Source: Balneolaceae bacterium (GTDB lineage Bacteria > Bacteroidota > Rhodothermia > Balneolales > Balneolaceae). From it: a DNA stretch of 64,000 nucleotides. A model generated the notes under the pieces. That model searched no databases and was not told the DNA's origin. It saw only the letters and a program-made list of their open reading frames with translations. A program made the position numbers and the translations under genes. This document shows positions 1 to 9,048 of the stretch, one piece after another (position 1 is the stretch's first letter; every line of letters begins with the position of its first letter). Location of the stretch: NCBI GenBank assembly GCA_020832285.1, contig JAFIFB010000008.1, positions 1 through 64,000 of the forward strand, read 5' to 3'.

Positions 1-25
1 CCAAAAACACCCTGTCAGATGCTGC

Positions 26-128
26 GAAATTTGCCCGTGGGCTGTGTTGTCTCGGAAATGATTTGCTCAACGTACTCTGGTACGTTTCCGCCACCATTTC
101 CGAGACGCCTTGCCCACAACCAAATTTC
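26..128. repeat. Large interrupted palindrome
   Basis: Nested inverted repeats share one centre. GAAATTTG (26-33) pairs with CAAATTTC (121-128), GTGGGC (37-42) with GCCCAC (112-117), GTCTCGGAAATG (49-60) with CATTTCCGAGAC (95-106), and AACGTAC with GTACGTT around a 4-nt loop near 76-79. The whole could fold into one long cruciform or RNA hairpin. It sits about 100 bp upstream of pruA and abuts a copy of the TTGGTGA repeat. It has no T-tract like a simple terminator, so a dispersed hairpin element (MITE or REP-like) is more likely. Confidence 0.7.
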
Positions 129-149
129 TTGGTGAGAAATGTGGGCTAT
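122..149 (+). repeat. Dispersed TTGGTGA repeat, copy 1
   Basis: This ~27-bp stretch (core TTCTTGGTGAGAAAT) matches elements at 13945-13976, 34303-34327, 38671-38698 and 60868-60895. Shared core: TTGGTGA, then A-rich, then TGCAGGyTAA or a variant. It lies directly beside the palindrome at 26-128, in the upstream region of pruA. Confidence 0.6.
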
Positions 150-222
150 CCCAATTCAGCATTCAATTTCGCTGCAAATCCTTTATCTTTCAGGCAGAAA
201 ATATAAAAGAAATCACCAACCC

Positions 223-227
223 AGGAG
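223..227 (+). promoter_or_regulatory. Ribosome binding site deciding the pruA start
   Basis: AGGAG lies 5 nt before the ATG at 233. The open frame extends upstream to 110, but that extension runs through the palindrome and repeat, so 233 is the better start. Confidence 0.7.
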
Positions 228-232
228 ATTAT

Positions 233-1867
233 ATGCCGAATGCGTATTTTAACATTCAGGAACCAAAAAACGAACCCTATTTTTCTTACGCGCCGGGAAC
301 ACCGCAGCGCGAATCACTCCAAAAAAGGCTGAAAGAATTACGGGCGGAAACCATTGAAATTCCGGCCATCATCAATGGAAAAGAGGTAAAGACCGGTCGC
401 ACGGCCGATGTAGTAATACCCCATAATCACAGTCACAAACTTGCTACAGTTCATCTGTGTGGCGAGAAGGAAGTGGCGATGGCTGTGGATGCAGCACTCA
501 AAGCCCGCCGGGAGTGGGCCGAACTGCCGTGGGAAGAACGAGTAGCTGTCTTCAGAAAAGCCGCCGACCTGGTTACAGGCCCGTGGCGTGACACCATGAA
601 TGCTTCCACCATGCTGGGTCAGTCCAAAACTCCGCACCAGGCCGAAATTGAAGCTGCTGGAGAACTGGCCGATTTCCTTCGTTTTGGAGCCTGGTACCTT
701 GCCAAAATCATGGAAGAGCAGCCCCACTCACCCGATGGCGTCTGGAACCGTGTGGAGTATCGCCCGCTTGAAGGTTTTATTTTTGCCGTAAGCCCATTCA
801 ATTTCACGGCTATTGCAGGCAATCTGCCCTCTGCACCGGCCATGTGCGGAAATGTGGCACTTTGGAAACCGTCGACAGAATCGGTCTATTCCAACTACTT
901 TTTTATGAGGCTGCTGAAAGAAGCTGGCCTTCCTGATGGAGTAATCAATTTTTTACCGGGCGAGGGTCCGGATGTGGGTGATCCCGTACTGGCCAATCCG
1001 CACCTTTCGGGACTCCACTTTACCGGCTCTGAAGCCACCTTTAACCACCTTTGGAAAACTATCGGCAATAATATTGGCACGTACAAAACCTACCCGCGAA
1101 TTGTAGGTGAAACCGGCGGAAAAGATTTTATATTTGCTCACAACAGCGCAAATGCAGATCAGCTTGTGACAGCCACGCTTCGTGCAGCTTATGAATATCA
1201 GGGACAGAAATGTTCGGCAGCTTCACGTATGTATATACCAGAATCGATCTGGGACGATTTCAGGGAGAAATTCCTGGCCGAAGTTACTGAGGTGAAAATG
1301 GGCGATGTGGAGGATTTCTCCAACTTTATGGGAGCCGTAATCAGCCGGAAAGCATTCGATAAAATTTCGGGTTACATCGACTACGCCAAAAAGGCCGATG
1401 ACGCAGAGATCATCGCGGGAGGCGGATACGATGATTCCAAAGGATTCTTTATCGAACCCACGGTAATTCTGACCTCCAACCCCAAATTCAAAACGATGCA
1501 GGAGGAGATCTTTGGACCGGTTCTCACAATCTATGTATATAAAGATAAAGAGTTTGACAAAACATTGACTCTTTGTGATGAAACCTCCCCTTACGCCCTT
1601 ACAGGAGCCATTTTTGGCAAAAACCGTTTCGTGATAAAGAAAATGGCCGATCGCCTGAGGAATTCTGCGGGAAACTTCTACATCAACGAAAAACCGACCG
1701 GAGCTATCGTGAACCAGCAGCCTTTTGGCGGCTCACGCAGATCGGGAACAAACGACAAAGCCGGAAGCATTATGAACATGCAGCGCTGGCTGTCGCCCAG
1801 AGCCATTAAAGAAGTTTCTGCTGCACCAACAGCTTGGCGTTACCCGTACATGAATAAAGAATCATAG
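233..1867 (+). CDS. pruA: 1-pyrroline-5-carboxylate (L-glutamate gamma-semialdehyde) dehydrogenase
   Basis: NAD-dependent aldehyde dehydrogenase that oxidises glutamate semialdehyde to glutamate in proline catabolism. From the ATG at 233 the product is 544 aa, the usual length of stand-alone P5C dehydrogenases of the ALDH4A1 type. The general-base Glu lies in VGETGGKDF (E293) and the catalytic cysteine in GQKCSAAS (C327). The C-terminal motifs EEIFGPVL and QQPFGGSRRSGTN are also typical. No proline dehydrogenase gene is adjacent, so this is not a local put operon. The next gene is convergent. Confidence 0.95.
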   Translation: MPNAYFNIQEPKNEPYFSYAPGTPQRESLQKRLKELRAETIEIPAIINGKEVKTGRTADVVIPHNHSHKLATVHLCGEKEVAMAVDAALKARREWAELPWEERVAVFRKAADLVTGPWRDTMNASTMLGQSKTPHQAEIEAAGELADFLRFGAWYLAKIMEEQPHSPDGVWNRVEYRPLEGFIFAVSPFNFTAIAGNLPSAPAMCGNVALWKPSTESVYSNYFFMRLLKEAGLPDGVINFLPGEGPDVGDPVLANPHLSGLHFTGSEATFNHLWKTIGNNIGTYKTYPRIVGETGGKDFIFAHNSANADQLVTATLRAAYEYQGQKCSAASRMYIPESIWDDFREKFLAEVTEVKMGDVEDFSNFMGAVISRKAFDKISGYIDYAKKADDAEIIAGGGYDDSKGFFIEPTVILTSNPKFKTMQEEIFGPVLTIYVYKDKEFDKTLTLCDETSPYALTGAIFGKNRFVIKKMADRLRNSAGNFYINEKPTGAIVNQQPFGGSRRSGTNDKAGSIMNMQRWLSPRAIKEVSAAPTAWRYPYMNKES

Positions 1868-2205
1868 CTCTCAGCTTTCAGGCATCAGCTATCAGCATGT
1901 GAATTGCAAGAATGTAACTCTCCTGAAGAGGATCTGTAAAAAATATCCTGTTCATCATGTGATAGTAAAATTTTTATAGGCTGATATTTTTTTAAGAGCT
2001 CCCCTCAATATGATGTACCTTTCGCTGGAGGGAGGGGGCGGGCTGACATTACCCATGCAATTTTTATAATAGTTAAAGTTTTTGATTGAGTTTTTCCAGG
2101 CCTTGAATCAATTGGCCGGAACACCTGTTCTTCGAAGCCTCAGCGTAGTAGAAGGGTGGCTGATGGGTGAGGGTAGAAAAATTTCAGCAGCGGTTGGGTC
2201 AACTA
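1868..2205. other. Intergenic region between convergent genes
   Basis: No gene seen. It holds an ATAGCT/AGCTAT inverted repeat just after the pruA stop (1865-1893), a copy of the CTGACATTACCC repeat with extended similarity (2043-2110), and CGAAGCCTCAGCGTAGTAG (2133-2151), which resembles the loop of the hairpin at 38620-38666. It looks like a landing site for small dispersed repeats. Confidence 0.6.
2043..2110 (+). repeat. CTGACATTACCC repeat, copy 1 (long form)
   Basis: CTGACATTACCC at 2043-2054 recurs at 51656-51667 and, inverted, at 8977-8988. Similarity to the 51.7-kb copy extends about 65 bp: a G/C-rich lead-in, the 12-mer, an A/T stretch with TTATAGTT-like sequence, GATTGAGTTTT, then GGCCTT. 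It is non-coding. Confidence 0.6.
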
Positions 2206-3156
2206 CTAACTCAGTGCATTCTTGCAAAATTCAAGGCACCGCTTAATTTCCTGAATGGCATCTGACCCATCGGGTATTGGATATTCAAGCTCAATGGTTG
2301 CCACAAACTCTGCATTGCGGTCGCGCATCAGCTGCAGTACTTCTGCGATCGGAGTATCGCCCTCTCCCCAAGGCATATTATCACCATTATTAATTTTCCG
2401 GTCTTTCAGATGGAGGCTCCCGATGTGTTCCCAATGGCGTTCAATCAGCGGGATGGGACTGTCGTTGGTTCCTGCCACATAATGGCCGATGTCCAGGTTG
2501 AGCCCATTGTACTCAGATTGCCAAAGAGCACGGTCCCAGAAATTAAAATTGGCCTGGGTGTGATTGTGATATGCCACCATAACCTGATGCTTTTCAGCGA
2601 GCTGACCGATACGATTCGTAAGTGTTCCGTCTGAATCATTCCGGGGCAGTTCCATCGTAACCTGCCAGGCACCCAGTGATTTTGCAGCATTGAAAATGTA
2701 ATCGCACTCCGCATCCGACATTTCATGTGTAATCGCTTCTTTAAATGCATAAATGTCAACACCTGCATCATTATAAAGCTGTCGCAGTTCTTGATAGCCT
2801 TCCATGCCTGCCGATTCCCTCCAGGCACTCAGCCGTTCGCGATCATCACGCGATGGTGCACCCACAAAATTTTCAGCCGGTGGAATCTGAAGTTCAACCA
2901 TGCTGATACCGGTTTCAAGAACTGCTTCCAGCAGCTCTTCCGCCGAGTTGGATTGCAAGCTTCTGAACGCATACGGAACAATCACTCCAATTTTAACTCC
3001 ATTGATAACCGAATTCGGTTTTTGAGTATGAACTGAATGAGTAGGAGAACTGATCAGTGCAGAAGGAGCAAGAGAAAATCCTGCAAGAGCGGCAGCACTG
3101 GTACCGATAAATTTACGGCGGGAAAAATGAACCGGAACATTTTTTTGGTTTTTCAC
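2206..3156 (-). CDS. Tat-exported sugar phosphate isomerase/epimerase-like TIM-barrel protein
   Basis: A 316-aa protein of the xylose-isomerase-like TIM-barrel superfamily (AP endonuclease family 2). The N terminus has a twin-arginine signal, SRRKFIGTSAAALAGFSLAP, so export of a folded protein is likely. Candidate metal ligands lie in VELQIP, MELPRND, AYHNHTQANF, NLDIGHYVAG, IGSLHLKDRK and ATIELEYP. Such proteins often isomerise or epimerise sugars, but the substrate cannot be read from sequence. It is monocistronic and convergent to pruA. The fold assignment is firm; the activity is not. Confidence 0.85.
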   Translation of the reverse strand: MKNQKNVPVHFSRRKFIGTSAAALAGFSLAPSALISSPTHSVHTQKPNSVINGVKIGVIVPYAFRSLQSNSAEELLEAVLETGISMVELQIPPAENFVGAPSRDDRERLSAWRESAGMEGYQELRQLYNDAGVDIYAFKEAITHEMSDAECDYIFNAAKSLGAWQVTMELPRNDSDGTLTNRIGQLAEKHQVMVAYHNHTQANFNFWDRALWQSEYNGLNLDIGHYVAGTNDSPIPLIERHWEHIGSLHLKDRKINNGDNMPWGEGDTPIAEVLQLMRDRNAEFVATIELEYPIPDGSDAIQEIKRCLEFCKNALS

Positions 3157-3852
3157 AATAGTTTGATTGTGCAGGTTACGGGACAGATTAACTGTTTATG
3201 CCCGATGGTTTAAACGGAGAAACCTCTGTTCTATTATATCATCACAAATCGACGTTTTCAATAGAGAATTGAATTATTTTTAAACTTCTATTGAAAGTAT
3301 CTCAATAAACTATTGGTTATGAAAATACCTGAACTTAGATCATAAAGTAATTCAAATCAAATGATTACAATACGTTTAATATATTTACTGTGAGATATCC
3401 GGACTAATCTTGCCCAAAATCTTGCCTCCATTTGCTGCCAACTTCGCTAAAGCTTAACTCTTTTCAATACCATGGAGTTTTCTCCACTACGCACCGGATA
3501 TCCACCGGTGCTCCGGTCTTTCGAAATCACAAAGGCGTTTATGTTGAAAGTGCGGCGTAAATCAGAATGGCGCAAACATGGGATTCTCATACGCCGTCTA
3601 CTTATAGATAAAAGCTCCTGTTGTCATCTCGACTAAACGAGCGGAGTGAGTGCATGGAAAGATCTCCTTGTTCTTAGGACTAACCAAAACAACCCCTAAA
3701 TACACTCACCAATTCGCCAACTCTCCTGGTAATATTTCTAAAGGAAACAGATAATTTCAGGCTATGAATGTGCAAATGGGCAACATATGAGATGAAACAT
3801 CAATAAAACCTGGTGTGAAAGAGACTTGCCGATAAAACAAAAGAATCAGGAA
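3157..3852. other. Long intergenic region with dispersed-repeat debris
   Basis: About 700 bp without a convincing gene on either strand. The left part (3180-3420) is AT-rich and probably holds the promoter of the Tat-exported protein. The right part is more GC-rich. At about 3619-3674 there is a stretch beginning TTGTCATCTCGACTAAACGA and ending GAAAGATCTCCTTG, which resembles the GTCAT...GAGCGGAGTG...AGATCTCC intergenic repeat common in this group of bacteria (recognised from memory). I see no hallmark of a structured RNA. Confidence 0.5.
3619..3674 (+). repeat. Probable dispersed GTCAT-type intergenic repeat
   Basis: The stretch reads TTGTCATCTCGACTAAACGA, then GCGGAGTGAGTG, then GGAAAGATCTCCTTG. 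Similar elements are widespread between genes in Bacteroidota-like genomes. Only one copy is visible in this window, so the call rests on recall of the family and not on an internal duplicate. Confidence 0.4.
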
Positions 3853-4845
3853 TCAGGCGAGTGAAAACTGGCCGGAATATTCGGTAATCAGCTTCAGTTC
3901 TTCCTCCGATAATGTGAAATCCAGGGATCCGGCATTATCTTTTACCTGCTGTTCGTTCCGGGCCCCAACCAGAACTGAGCCGATTCCCGGCTGATTTGCT
4001 GTCCAGTTGATCACAAGCTGTGCCAATGTTGCGTTATGTTTTTCTGCAATCGGCCTGATTTGATCGAGTAAACTGTTTGCCCGGCGAATATTTTCATCCT
4101 GAAAATACTTGCTGTCTTTCCGCGTGTCGTAACCGGTAAACTTGTGCCCCGGCTTAATTTTGCCTGTCAGCAGCCCCCGCTGGAGCGGACTGTAGGGAAG
4201 AATCTGTATTCCTTTCTCAACTGCCTGAGGTATCACATCCTTTTCAATGTCGCGGTTAATCATACTGTACGGTACCTGATTCGACGTAAGTGGTACGGTT
4301 TTCAATGCCTCTTCAACCTCATCAACGTTGTAGTTACATACTCCCGCAGCACGTACTTTTCCTTCATCTATCAGCTCCGAGACTGCCTCCATCGTTTCAG
4401 AAATCGGTGTGGAAGGATCGGGCCAATGAATCTGATACAGGTCGATATAATCGGTTTTAAGGCGTCGCAGACTATCTTCACATTCTTTTTTAACCCGCTC
4501 TTTTGATGACCATCTGTAAACTTTCACGGGATTTCCGTCATCATCCTCACTATTGAAATGAAATTGACCGTCATCACTCTCCCAGTTCAGGCCATACTTT
4601 GTAAGAATCTGATAGGTATCTCTTGGTACATTTTTGAGAGCTTTGGCTACCAGCTTTTCACTTTTGCCAAATCCATAAACTGCCGCCGTATCGATCGTTG
4701 TGATTCCGAGGTCAACCGATGCCTGTACAGCTTTAATTGCATCCGTCTCTTCGGCCCCGCCCCACATCCAGCCGCCAATAGCCCATGCACCAAATGAGAG
4801 AGGAGTTACTTTGATGTCTGATTTTCCAAGTTGCTTTAATTCCAT
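3853..4845 (-). CDS. Aldo/keto reductase
   Basis: A 330-aa NAD(P)H-dependent oxidoreductase of the AKR superfamily, with a (beta/alpha)8 barrel in the cytosol. The catalytic tetrad is visible: Asp and Tyr in TTIDTAAVYGFGKSE, Lys in ILTKYG and His in YQIHWPDP. The cofactor-binding end, SVLVGARNEQQVKDN, is also typical. It resembles the YghZ/Tas/IolS-like branch, but the substrate is unknown. It stands alone, with long intergenic regions on both sides. Confidence 0.9.
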   Translation of the reverse strand: MELKQLGKSDIKVTPLSFGAWAIGGWMWGGAEETDAIKAVQASVDLGITTIDTAAVYGFGKSEKLVAKALKNVPRDTYQILTKYGLNWESDDGQFHFNSEDDDGNPVKVYRWSSKERVKKECEDSLRRLKTDYIDLYQIHWPDPSTPISETMEAVSELIDEGKVRAAGVCNYNVDEVEEALKTVPLTSNQVPYSMINRDIEKDVIPQAVEKGIQILPYSPLQRGLLTGKIKPGHKFTGYDTRKDSKYFQDENIRRANSLLDQIRPIAEKHNATLAQLVINWTANQPGIGSVLVGARNEQQVKDNAGSLDFTLSEEELKLITEYSGQFSLA

Positions 4846-4975
4846 CTGTCAATCTGTTGAGTTTGAAATATATCCTGTTTAAACTAAAGGTTTTTCTGCA
4901 GGATTTCATATTCAGACATAACTTTCTGATCGCGTATTTTTTATCACAATAAGGTACAGATTCGATAAACCCAAT

Positions 4976-5068
4976 CGTCAGACGAAATAATGGCCTCGTC
5001 TGAATATTTCATTTAGTCTGAAGAATGGATGAGGCGTAGTATTTTATCTGTATCAATTCGTCAGACGA
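4976..5068. repeat. Cluster of CGTCAGACGA motifs
   Basis: The 10-mer CGTCAGACGA occurs at 4976-4985 and 5059-5068, and its inverted form TCGTCTGA at 4996-5003. The first and middle copies form an 8-bp stem (TCAGACGA / TCGTCTGA) with a 10-nt loop. The cluster lies between the rdgB stop and the AKR start, both on the minus strand. A regulator binding cluster or short-repeat debris are both possible. Confidence 0.35.
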
Positions 5069-5116
5069 TTTGTTCAAAGCTCTGTATGAAAATGCGTTTC
5101 GGATGATCTGTTCGTT

Positions 5117-5701
5117 TCAACCCAAAAACTCCGCGAACTTCTGCAGCGCCCGCCCCCGATGGCTGATCCGGTTTTTTTCTTCAGATAAAAGTTCGGCAAA
5201 GGTTTGTTTATATCCATTGGGAACAAATACAGGATCGTACCCAAACCCTTTGTCACCTCTTGGCTCAGAGATAATCGTCCCCCGGCATATTCCCTCAAAC
5301 AGATGTTCTCGTCCCTTCCCTTCTACAAAAGCAATAACGGTCCGGAATTGAGCACTGCGGTTGTTTTGACCATTTATCTCGTGAAGCAGCTTTTCCGTGT
5401 TCTGTAAGTATGAAGCATTTTTGCCTGCGTACCGTGCAGAATATACTCCTGGTGCACCGCTGAGTACATCCACTTCGAGCCCGGTATCATCGGAAAGGGA
5501 TGGCAGCCCGGTTTTTTGATGCCAGTAACGGGCTTTTTTCAGGGCATTTCCTTCAAGACTGGGCTGATCTTCATCCACCTCTTCACCATCCGGGAAATCT
5601 CGCGTGGACTTCAGGGCAATTCCGAGCGGCATCAGAATCTGTTCCAGTTCTTCAATTTTATGAGGGTTTGCAGATGCAAGCAGGATTTCTTTGATAAACA
5701 T
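5117..5701 (-). CDS. rdgB: RdgB/HAM1 family non-canonical purine NTP pyrophosphatase
   Basis: House-cleaning enzyme that hydrolyses ITP, dITP and XTP to monophosphates, keeping deaminated purines out of nucleic acids. At 194 aa it has the family's normal length. Signature motifs: LASANPHKIEEL at the N terminus, SDDTGLEVDVLSGAPGVYSA with catalytic acids, FGYDPVF, and the C-terminal SHRGRAL. It is followed on the same strand by the AKR gene after 271 bp, probably a separate unit. Confidence 0.95.
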   Translation of the reverse strand: MFIKEILLASANPHKIEELEQILMPLGIALKSTRDFPDGEEVDEDQPSLEGNALKKARYWHQKTGLPSLSDDTGLEVDVLSGAPGVYSARYAGKNASYLQNTEKLLHEINGQNNRSAQFRTVIAFVEGKGREHLFEGICRGTIISEPRGDKGFGYDPVFVPNGYKQTFAELLSEEKNRISHRGRALQKFAEFLG

Positions 5702-5892
5702 GGTAAAATCAGAAGATTTACAGAACCGTATTCGTAGTTTCTTCAGGTAATGATAAAGGTTAGAAAGATAACTTATATCTTAACAAGGATTATTACTAAA
5801 GTCGTGTCATTTGTAATAGTATGAGGCAGTCATCATATGAGTCGATTCGGGATCATCCCAATGATCTTAATTGGTTCATTTTTCGAAAAAAC

Positions 5893-5925
5893 TTGCCCGA
5901 TGACTTACCCGTCTTTTTATCTTTG
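5893..5925 (+). promoter_or_regulatory. Bacteroidota-type promoter for the GT61 gene
   Basis: TTG at 5893-5895 and TATCTTTG at 5918-5925 fit the -33 TTG / -7 TAnnTTTG pattern with a 22-nt spacer. The predicted start lies about 30 nt upstream of the ATG at 5965. Confidence 0.45.
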
Positions 5926-5964
5926 ATATATCAAAAAAAAGATTCTGCTCAAAAACAGTAAATA

Positions 5965-7056
5965 ATGAAAGCATTTAGACGGCTTATTCAGTTTATAGGT
6001 GAAAAAATCAATCAACTTACAGCCTATTTTCTGTATGCACCTGATGAGATTTTATCTTTGTCTGAACATAATGAAATTAATGTTCTGGTGAAATCGATCG
6101 GCGGATTTGACTATAAACAATTGCATATACCTGGTGCAGCCATTTTTAAAGTCGATACGCACAATGTCAGCATTTTGTATAAAGGAAAACTTGTTCCAGA
6201 GGTCTCCATACAATTTGATGGCCATAACACTCTCTCCGATTCTGAAAATACATTTCTTTTAAAAAAATCTTTCCCAAAAAGAAGGATTAAAAAGGTGCCC
6301 GGTACAGTCATAAGCCTGATAAGCGGCACCAATTCGATGTACAATTATTATCACTGGTTGTATGATGCGCTGCCAAGATTAAAAATCATTGAATCAAACA
6401 GTGATATAAACCAAAATGCAAAATACTATGTACCGAATATCGAATTTCAATTCCAGAAGGAAACCCTCGATTTGATTGGCATTAACCCGGATCAAATTAT
6501 TTCAGGTAAAGAAATGCCATGTATCCGGGCTGATGAAGCAATAGTTACGACTCAAATCAATTATCCGAGAAAGTTAAGGCCGTGGACTGTTGACTTTCTT
6601 CGAGAAAAGTTCCTGCATCATGCATCCTCGGTCCAATTCAGTCCATTTGTATACATTAGCCGCGGTGATGCTCCGAATCAACGTAAACTCCTTAACGAAA
6701 AAGAATTACTTGATAAATTGATCCCTTTAGGCTTTCAATCCTATAAGCTTTCAGAGTTTTCGGTGAAGGATCAAATTTCGCTCTTTTCAAATGCAGCTGC
6801 TGTCGTGGGAGTTCACGGTGCGGGGATGGCCAATCTGACCTTTTGCAAGCCCGGAACTGTTGTTTTTGAACTGTTTTCTGAGAACTATCAACCTATGATC
6901 TTTAAGAAAATTTCCGATTATCTAACTCTTGAATATCACTATATCTTCACAACACCAACTGAAAAGTATAAAATTAATCCTGTTTTCCAGTCCATTGAAC
7001 TGCCTGGAAAAGAGATGGATCGCATTAAAAAGCGATTTGGTAAGATATATAATTAA
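5965..7056 (+). CDS. Glycosyltransferase family 61 (DUF563) protein
   Basis: A 363-aa inverting glycosyltransferase of the GT61 type, probably acting in cell-surface polysaccharide or LPS assembly on the cytoplasmic side. Family landmarks are NYYHWLYDALPRL in the middle and VVGVHGAGMANLTFCKPGT near residues 280-300, followed by VFELF. The gene is AT-rich compared with its neighbours and has no other glycan gene nearby, so it is an orphan and possibly acquired. Acceptor and donor are not predictable. Confidence 0.85.
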   Translation: MKAFRRLIQFIGEKINQLTAYFLYAPDEILSLSEHNEINVLVKSIGGFDYKQLHIPGAAIFKVDTHNVSILYKGKLVPEVSIQFDGHNTLSDSENTFLLKKSFPKRRIKKVPGTVISLISGTNSMYNYYHWLYDALPRLKIIESNSDINQNAKYYVPNIEFQFQKETLDLIGINPDQIISGKEMPCIRADEAIVTTQINYPRKLRPWTVDFLREKFLHHASSVQFSPFVYISRGDAPNQRKLLNEKELLDKLIPLGFQSYKLSEFSVKDQISLFSNAAAVVGVHGAGMANLTFCKPGTVVFELFSENYQPMIFKKISDYLTLEYHYIFTTPTEKYKINPVFQSIELPGKEMDRIKKRFGKIYN

Positions 7057-7151
7057 CCTGCCCGTTTCCTGAAGCTTAAGGTATCCCTTAAATGACATCT
7101 TCAACGAAGCCTGCTTCAGAATAAATATGTTTTGATTTCATAATCCAGTGA

Positions 7152-8069
7152 TCAAGAAATCTCCGGAATCTGGCTGAGTGCACGAAAATCCCTGTAACGG
7201 TCGAAAATCTCTTTTTCTGTAAGGTTTTTAAGTCGTTCAGGTCCAAACTTTTCCACGCAAAAACTTGCCATTACCGATCCCATAATAACGGCCCGGCGCA
7301 AATTTTCAGTAGAGAGGTCATCTGTGTATGCGATCCACCCCAACAGACCTCCCATAAAGGTGTCTCCTGCACCGGTAGGATCGAAAATATCAATCACGGG
7401 ATAGGCCGGTGCAGAAAATATGTCACCGCCTGCAAACAGAAGCGCCCCGTGTTCTCCTTTTTTGATAATGAGCGATTCCGGACCCATCTCCATCACCTTA
7501 TTGGCTGCTTTGATCAGATTGGGTTCATCAGCCAGTTCTCGTGCTTCAGAATCGTTAATCACAAGCAGATCTACCGATTTCAGCGTTTTTTTAAGAGCAT
7601 CCGGGGTGCCTTCAATCCAGAAATTCATCGTATCCATCACAACCAAGGCGGGGTTGTTTACTTGTTCCAGAACCTTCCCCTGCAAACTCGGCTCGATGTT
7701 ACCAAGAGCAATATACTTTGCGTCGCGATATAATTCGGGAATTACCGGATCAAAATGTTCAAAGACATTGAGCTGGGTATCGAGTGTATCACGGTTGTTC
7801 AGATCGTAGTGATATTTTCCTTTCCAGAAGAACGTATTCCCGCTGTTATCCACTTGCAGGCCCTTCAGGTTAATCTGTTTGCTTTTGAACAGTTCAATGT
7901 CTTCTTCTGCAAAATCCTTTCCAACAACTCCCACTAGGTTTACATCATCAGTAAAATAAGAAGAGGTTAGAGAAATATACGTAGCAGAACCACCCAAAAT
8001 ACGGTCTGTTTTTCCGAATGGAGTTTCAATTCCGTCATAAGCTACAGATCCGACAACTAAAAGAGACAT
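7152..8069 (-). CDS. PfkB family carbohydrate/nucleoside kinase
   Basis: A 305-aa ribokinase-like kinase. The N-terminal substrate region is GSVAYDGIETPFG plus LGGSATYIS. The C-terminal PfkB signature DPTGAGDTFMGGLLGWI carries the anion hole and catalytic Asp. This subtype resembles adenosine-kinase-like and sugar-kinase proteins of Bacteroidota whose substrate is usually left open. It is convergent with the GT61 gene (96-bp gap) and divergent from guaD. Confidence 0.88.
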   Translation of the reverse strand: MSLLVVGSVAYDGIETPFGKTDRILGGSATYISLTSSYFTDDVNLVGVVGKDFAEEDIELFKSKQINLKGLQVDNSGNTFFWKGKYHYDLNNRDTLDTQLNVFEHFDPVIPELYRDAKYIALGNIEPSLQGKVLEQVNNPALVVMDTMNFWIEGTPDALKKTLKSVDLLVINDSEARELADEPNLIKAANKVMEMGPESLIIKKGEHGALLFAGGDIFSAPAYPVIDIFDPTGAGDTFMGGLLGWIAYTDDLSTENLRRAVIMGSVMASFCVEKFGPERLKNLTEKEIFDRYRDFRALSQIPEIS

Positions 8070-8261
8070 AGATTTACATTGATTTTCAGGATTACTTTTT
8101 CAGGCCAAAAATACAGTATTTCAGCCAGTAATGTTACCGGAGAGAAAGAGAAGTATCTATTTGTTGAAGTGCAGAACTGATCGTCTTTCAGTTTAATTGC
8201 AGAATAGCTGTATCTTTTGTAATTCTAAAAGCAAAGAGATCAATCCAGAACCATTTTTTTT

Positions 8262-8729
8262 ATGAATACAACATTTATGCACCGCGCTATCGAACTGGCC
8301 CGGCAGGGAATGGAAAAAAACGAAGGTGGCCCGTTTGGCTGTGTAATCGTGAAAGATGGCAGTGTTATTGCAGAGGGAAACAACCGTGTTACCTCTGATA
8401 ACGACCCAACCGCCCATGCAGAAATTGTGGCGATCCGCCGCGCATGTGAAAACCTGGGCGAGTTTCAACTAACAGGGTGCGATATTTACACTTCCTGCGA
8501 ACCCTGCCCCATGTGCCTCGGAGCCATCTACTGGGCTCGCCCAAATCGTGTTTTTTATGCCGGAACGCGAAAAGATGCTGCTGAAGCCGGCTTTGATGAT
8601 GATTTTATATATGCCGAGCTGAATATTGAACCAAAGCACCGGAGCATCCAAATGATTCCAATGGAGCGCGAGCTTGCCGAAGAAGTTTTCCAGAGATGGA
8701 CAGAGAAAGAAGATAAAGTTGACTACTGA
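8262..8729 (+). CDS. guaD: Guanine deaminase
   Basis: Zinc-dependent cytidine-deaminase-fold enzyme that converts guanine to xanthine. Zinc ligands and the proton shuttle are in THE family motifs PTAHAEIVAI (His, Glu) and SCEPCPMCLGAIYWA (two Cys). At 155 aa, with the sequence DAAEAGFDDDFIY and a charged C-terminal tail, it matches the domain-swapped GuaD of Bacillus more closely than the tRNA deaminase TadA. It is a single gene whose promoter region is shared with the divergent PfkB kinase. Confidence 0.9.
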   Translation: MNTTFMHRAIELARQGMEKNEGGPFGCVIVKDGSVIAEGNNRVTSDNDPTAHAEIVAIRRACENLGEFQLTGCDIYTSCEPCPMCLGAIYWARPNRVFYAGTRKDAAEAGFDDDFIYAELNIEPKHRSIQMIPMERELAEEVFQRWTEKEDKVDY

Positions 8730-9048
8730 CGCTTGCCTATCAATATCTTATTAGAGATAGACAGAGGAGTTACCCCATTTTCAAATCAAATTCCTCACGA
8801 GTTTCTTTATTCTTTTGTCCCCACACCACACAAGGCTTTGAGGGGCAGGCTTGATAAGAATCAAAAAATCAAGCGCCGAAAGCATTCGGTGTTGGCGGCG
8901 GGTGCTGCTGGGCGACGGAAAAATTTCAAGGCTGCAAAACACCATCAAATAACTTTGAATACACCAACATTTTTACGGGTAATGTCAGGCCCCCGATTTA
9001 TTCCCGTCCTTTTTGTTATTTTCAGTCGCGAATATTGATTGATTTGAA
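8730..9048. other. Intergenic region with an inverted CTGACATTACCC repeat
   Basis: About 320 bp. A frame from a TTG at 8733 could encode about 100 aa, but its composition is basic and low-complexity and resembles no family, so I do not call it. The notable element is GGGTAATGTCAG at 8977-8988, the reverse complement of the repeat at 2043 and 51656. Confidence 0.5.
8977..8988 (-). repeat. CTGACATTACCC repeat, copy 2 (inverted)
   Basis: Exact reverse complement of the 12-mer at 2043-2054 and 51656-51667. A run of C on its right side mirrors the G/C-rich lead-in of the other copies. Confidence 0.55.

Noticed and set aside
110-232. N-terminal extension of pruA to 110
   Set aside because: Would run through a palindrome and a dispersed repeat; a good ribosome binding site precedes ATG 233.
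8733-9038. A 101-aa frame downstream of guaD
   Set aside because: TTG start, basic low-complexity product, no family resemblance, and it overlaps a dispersed repeat.
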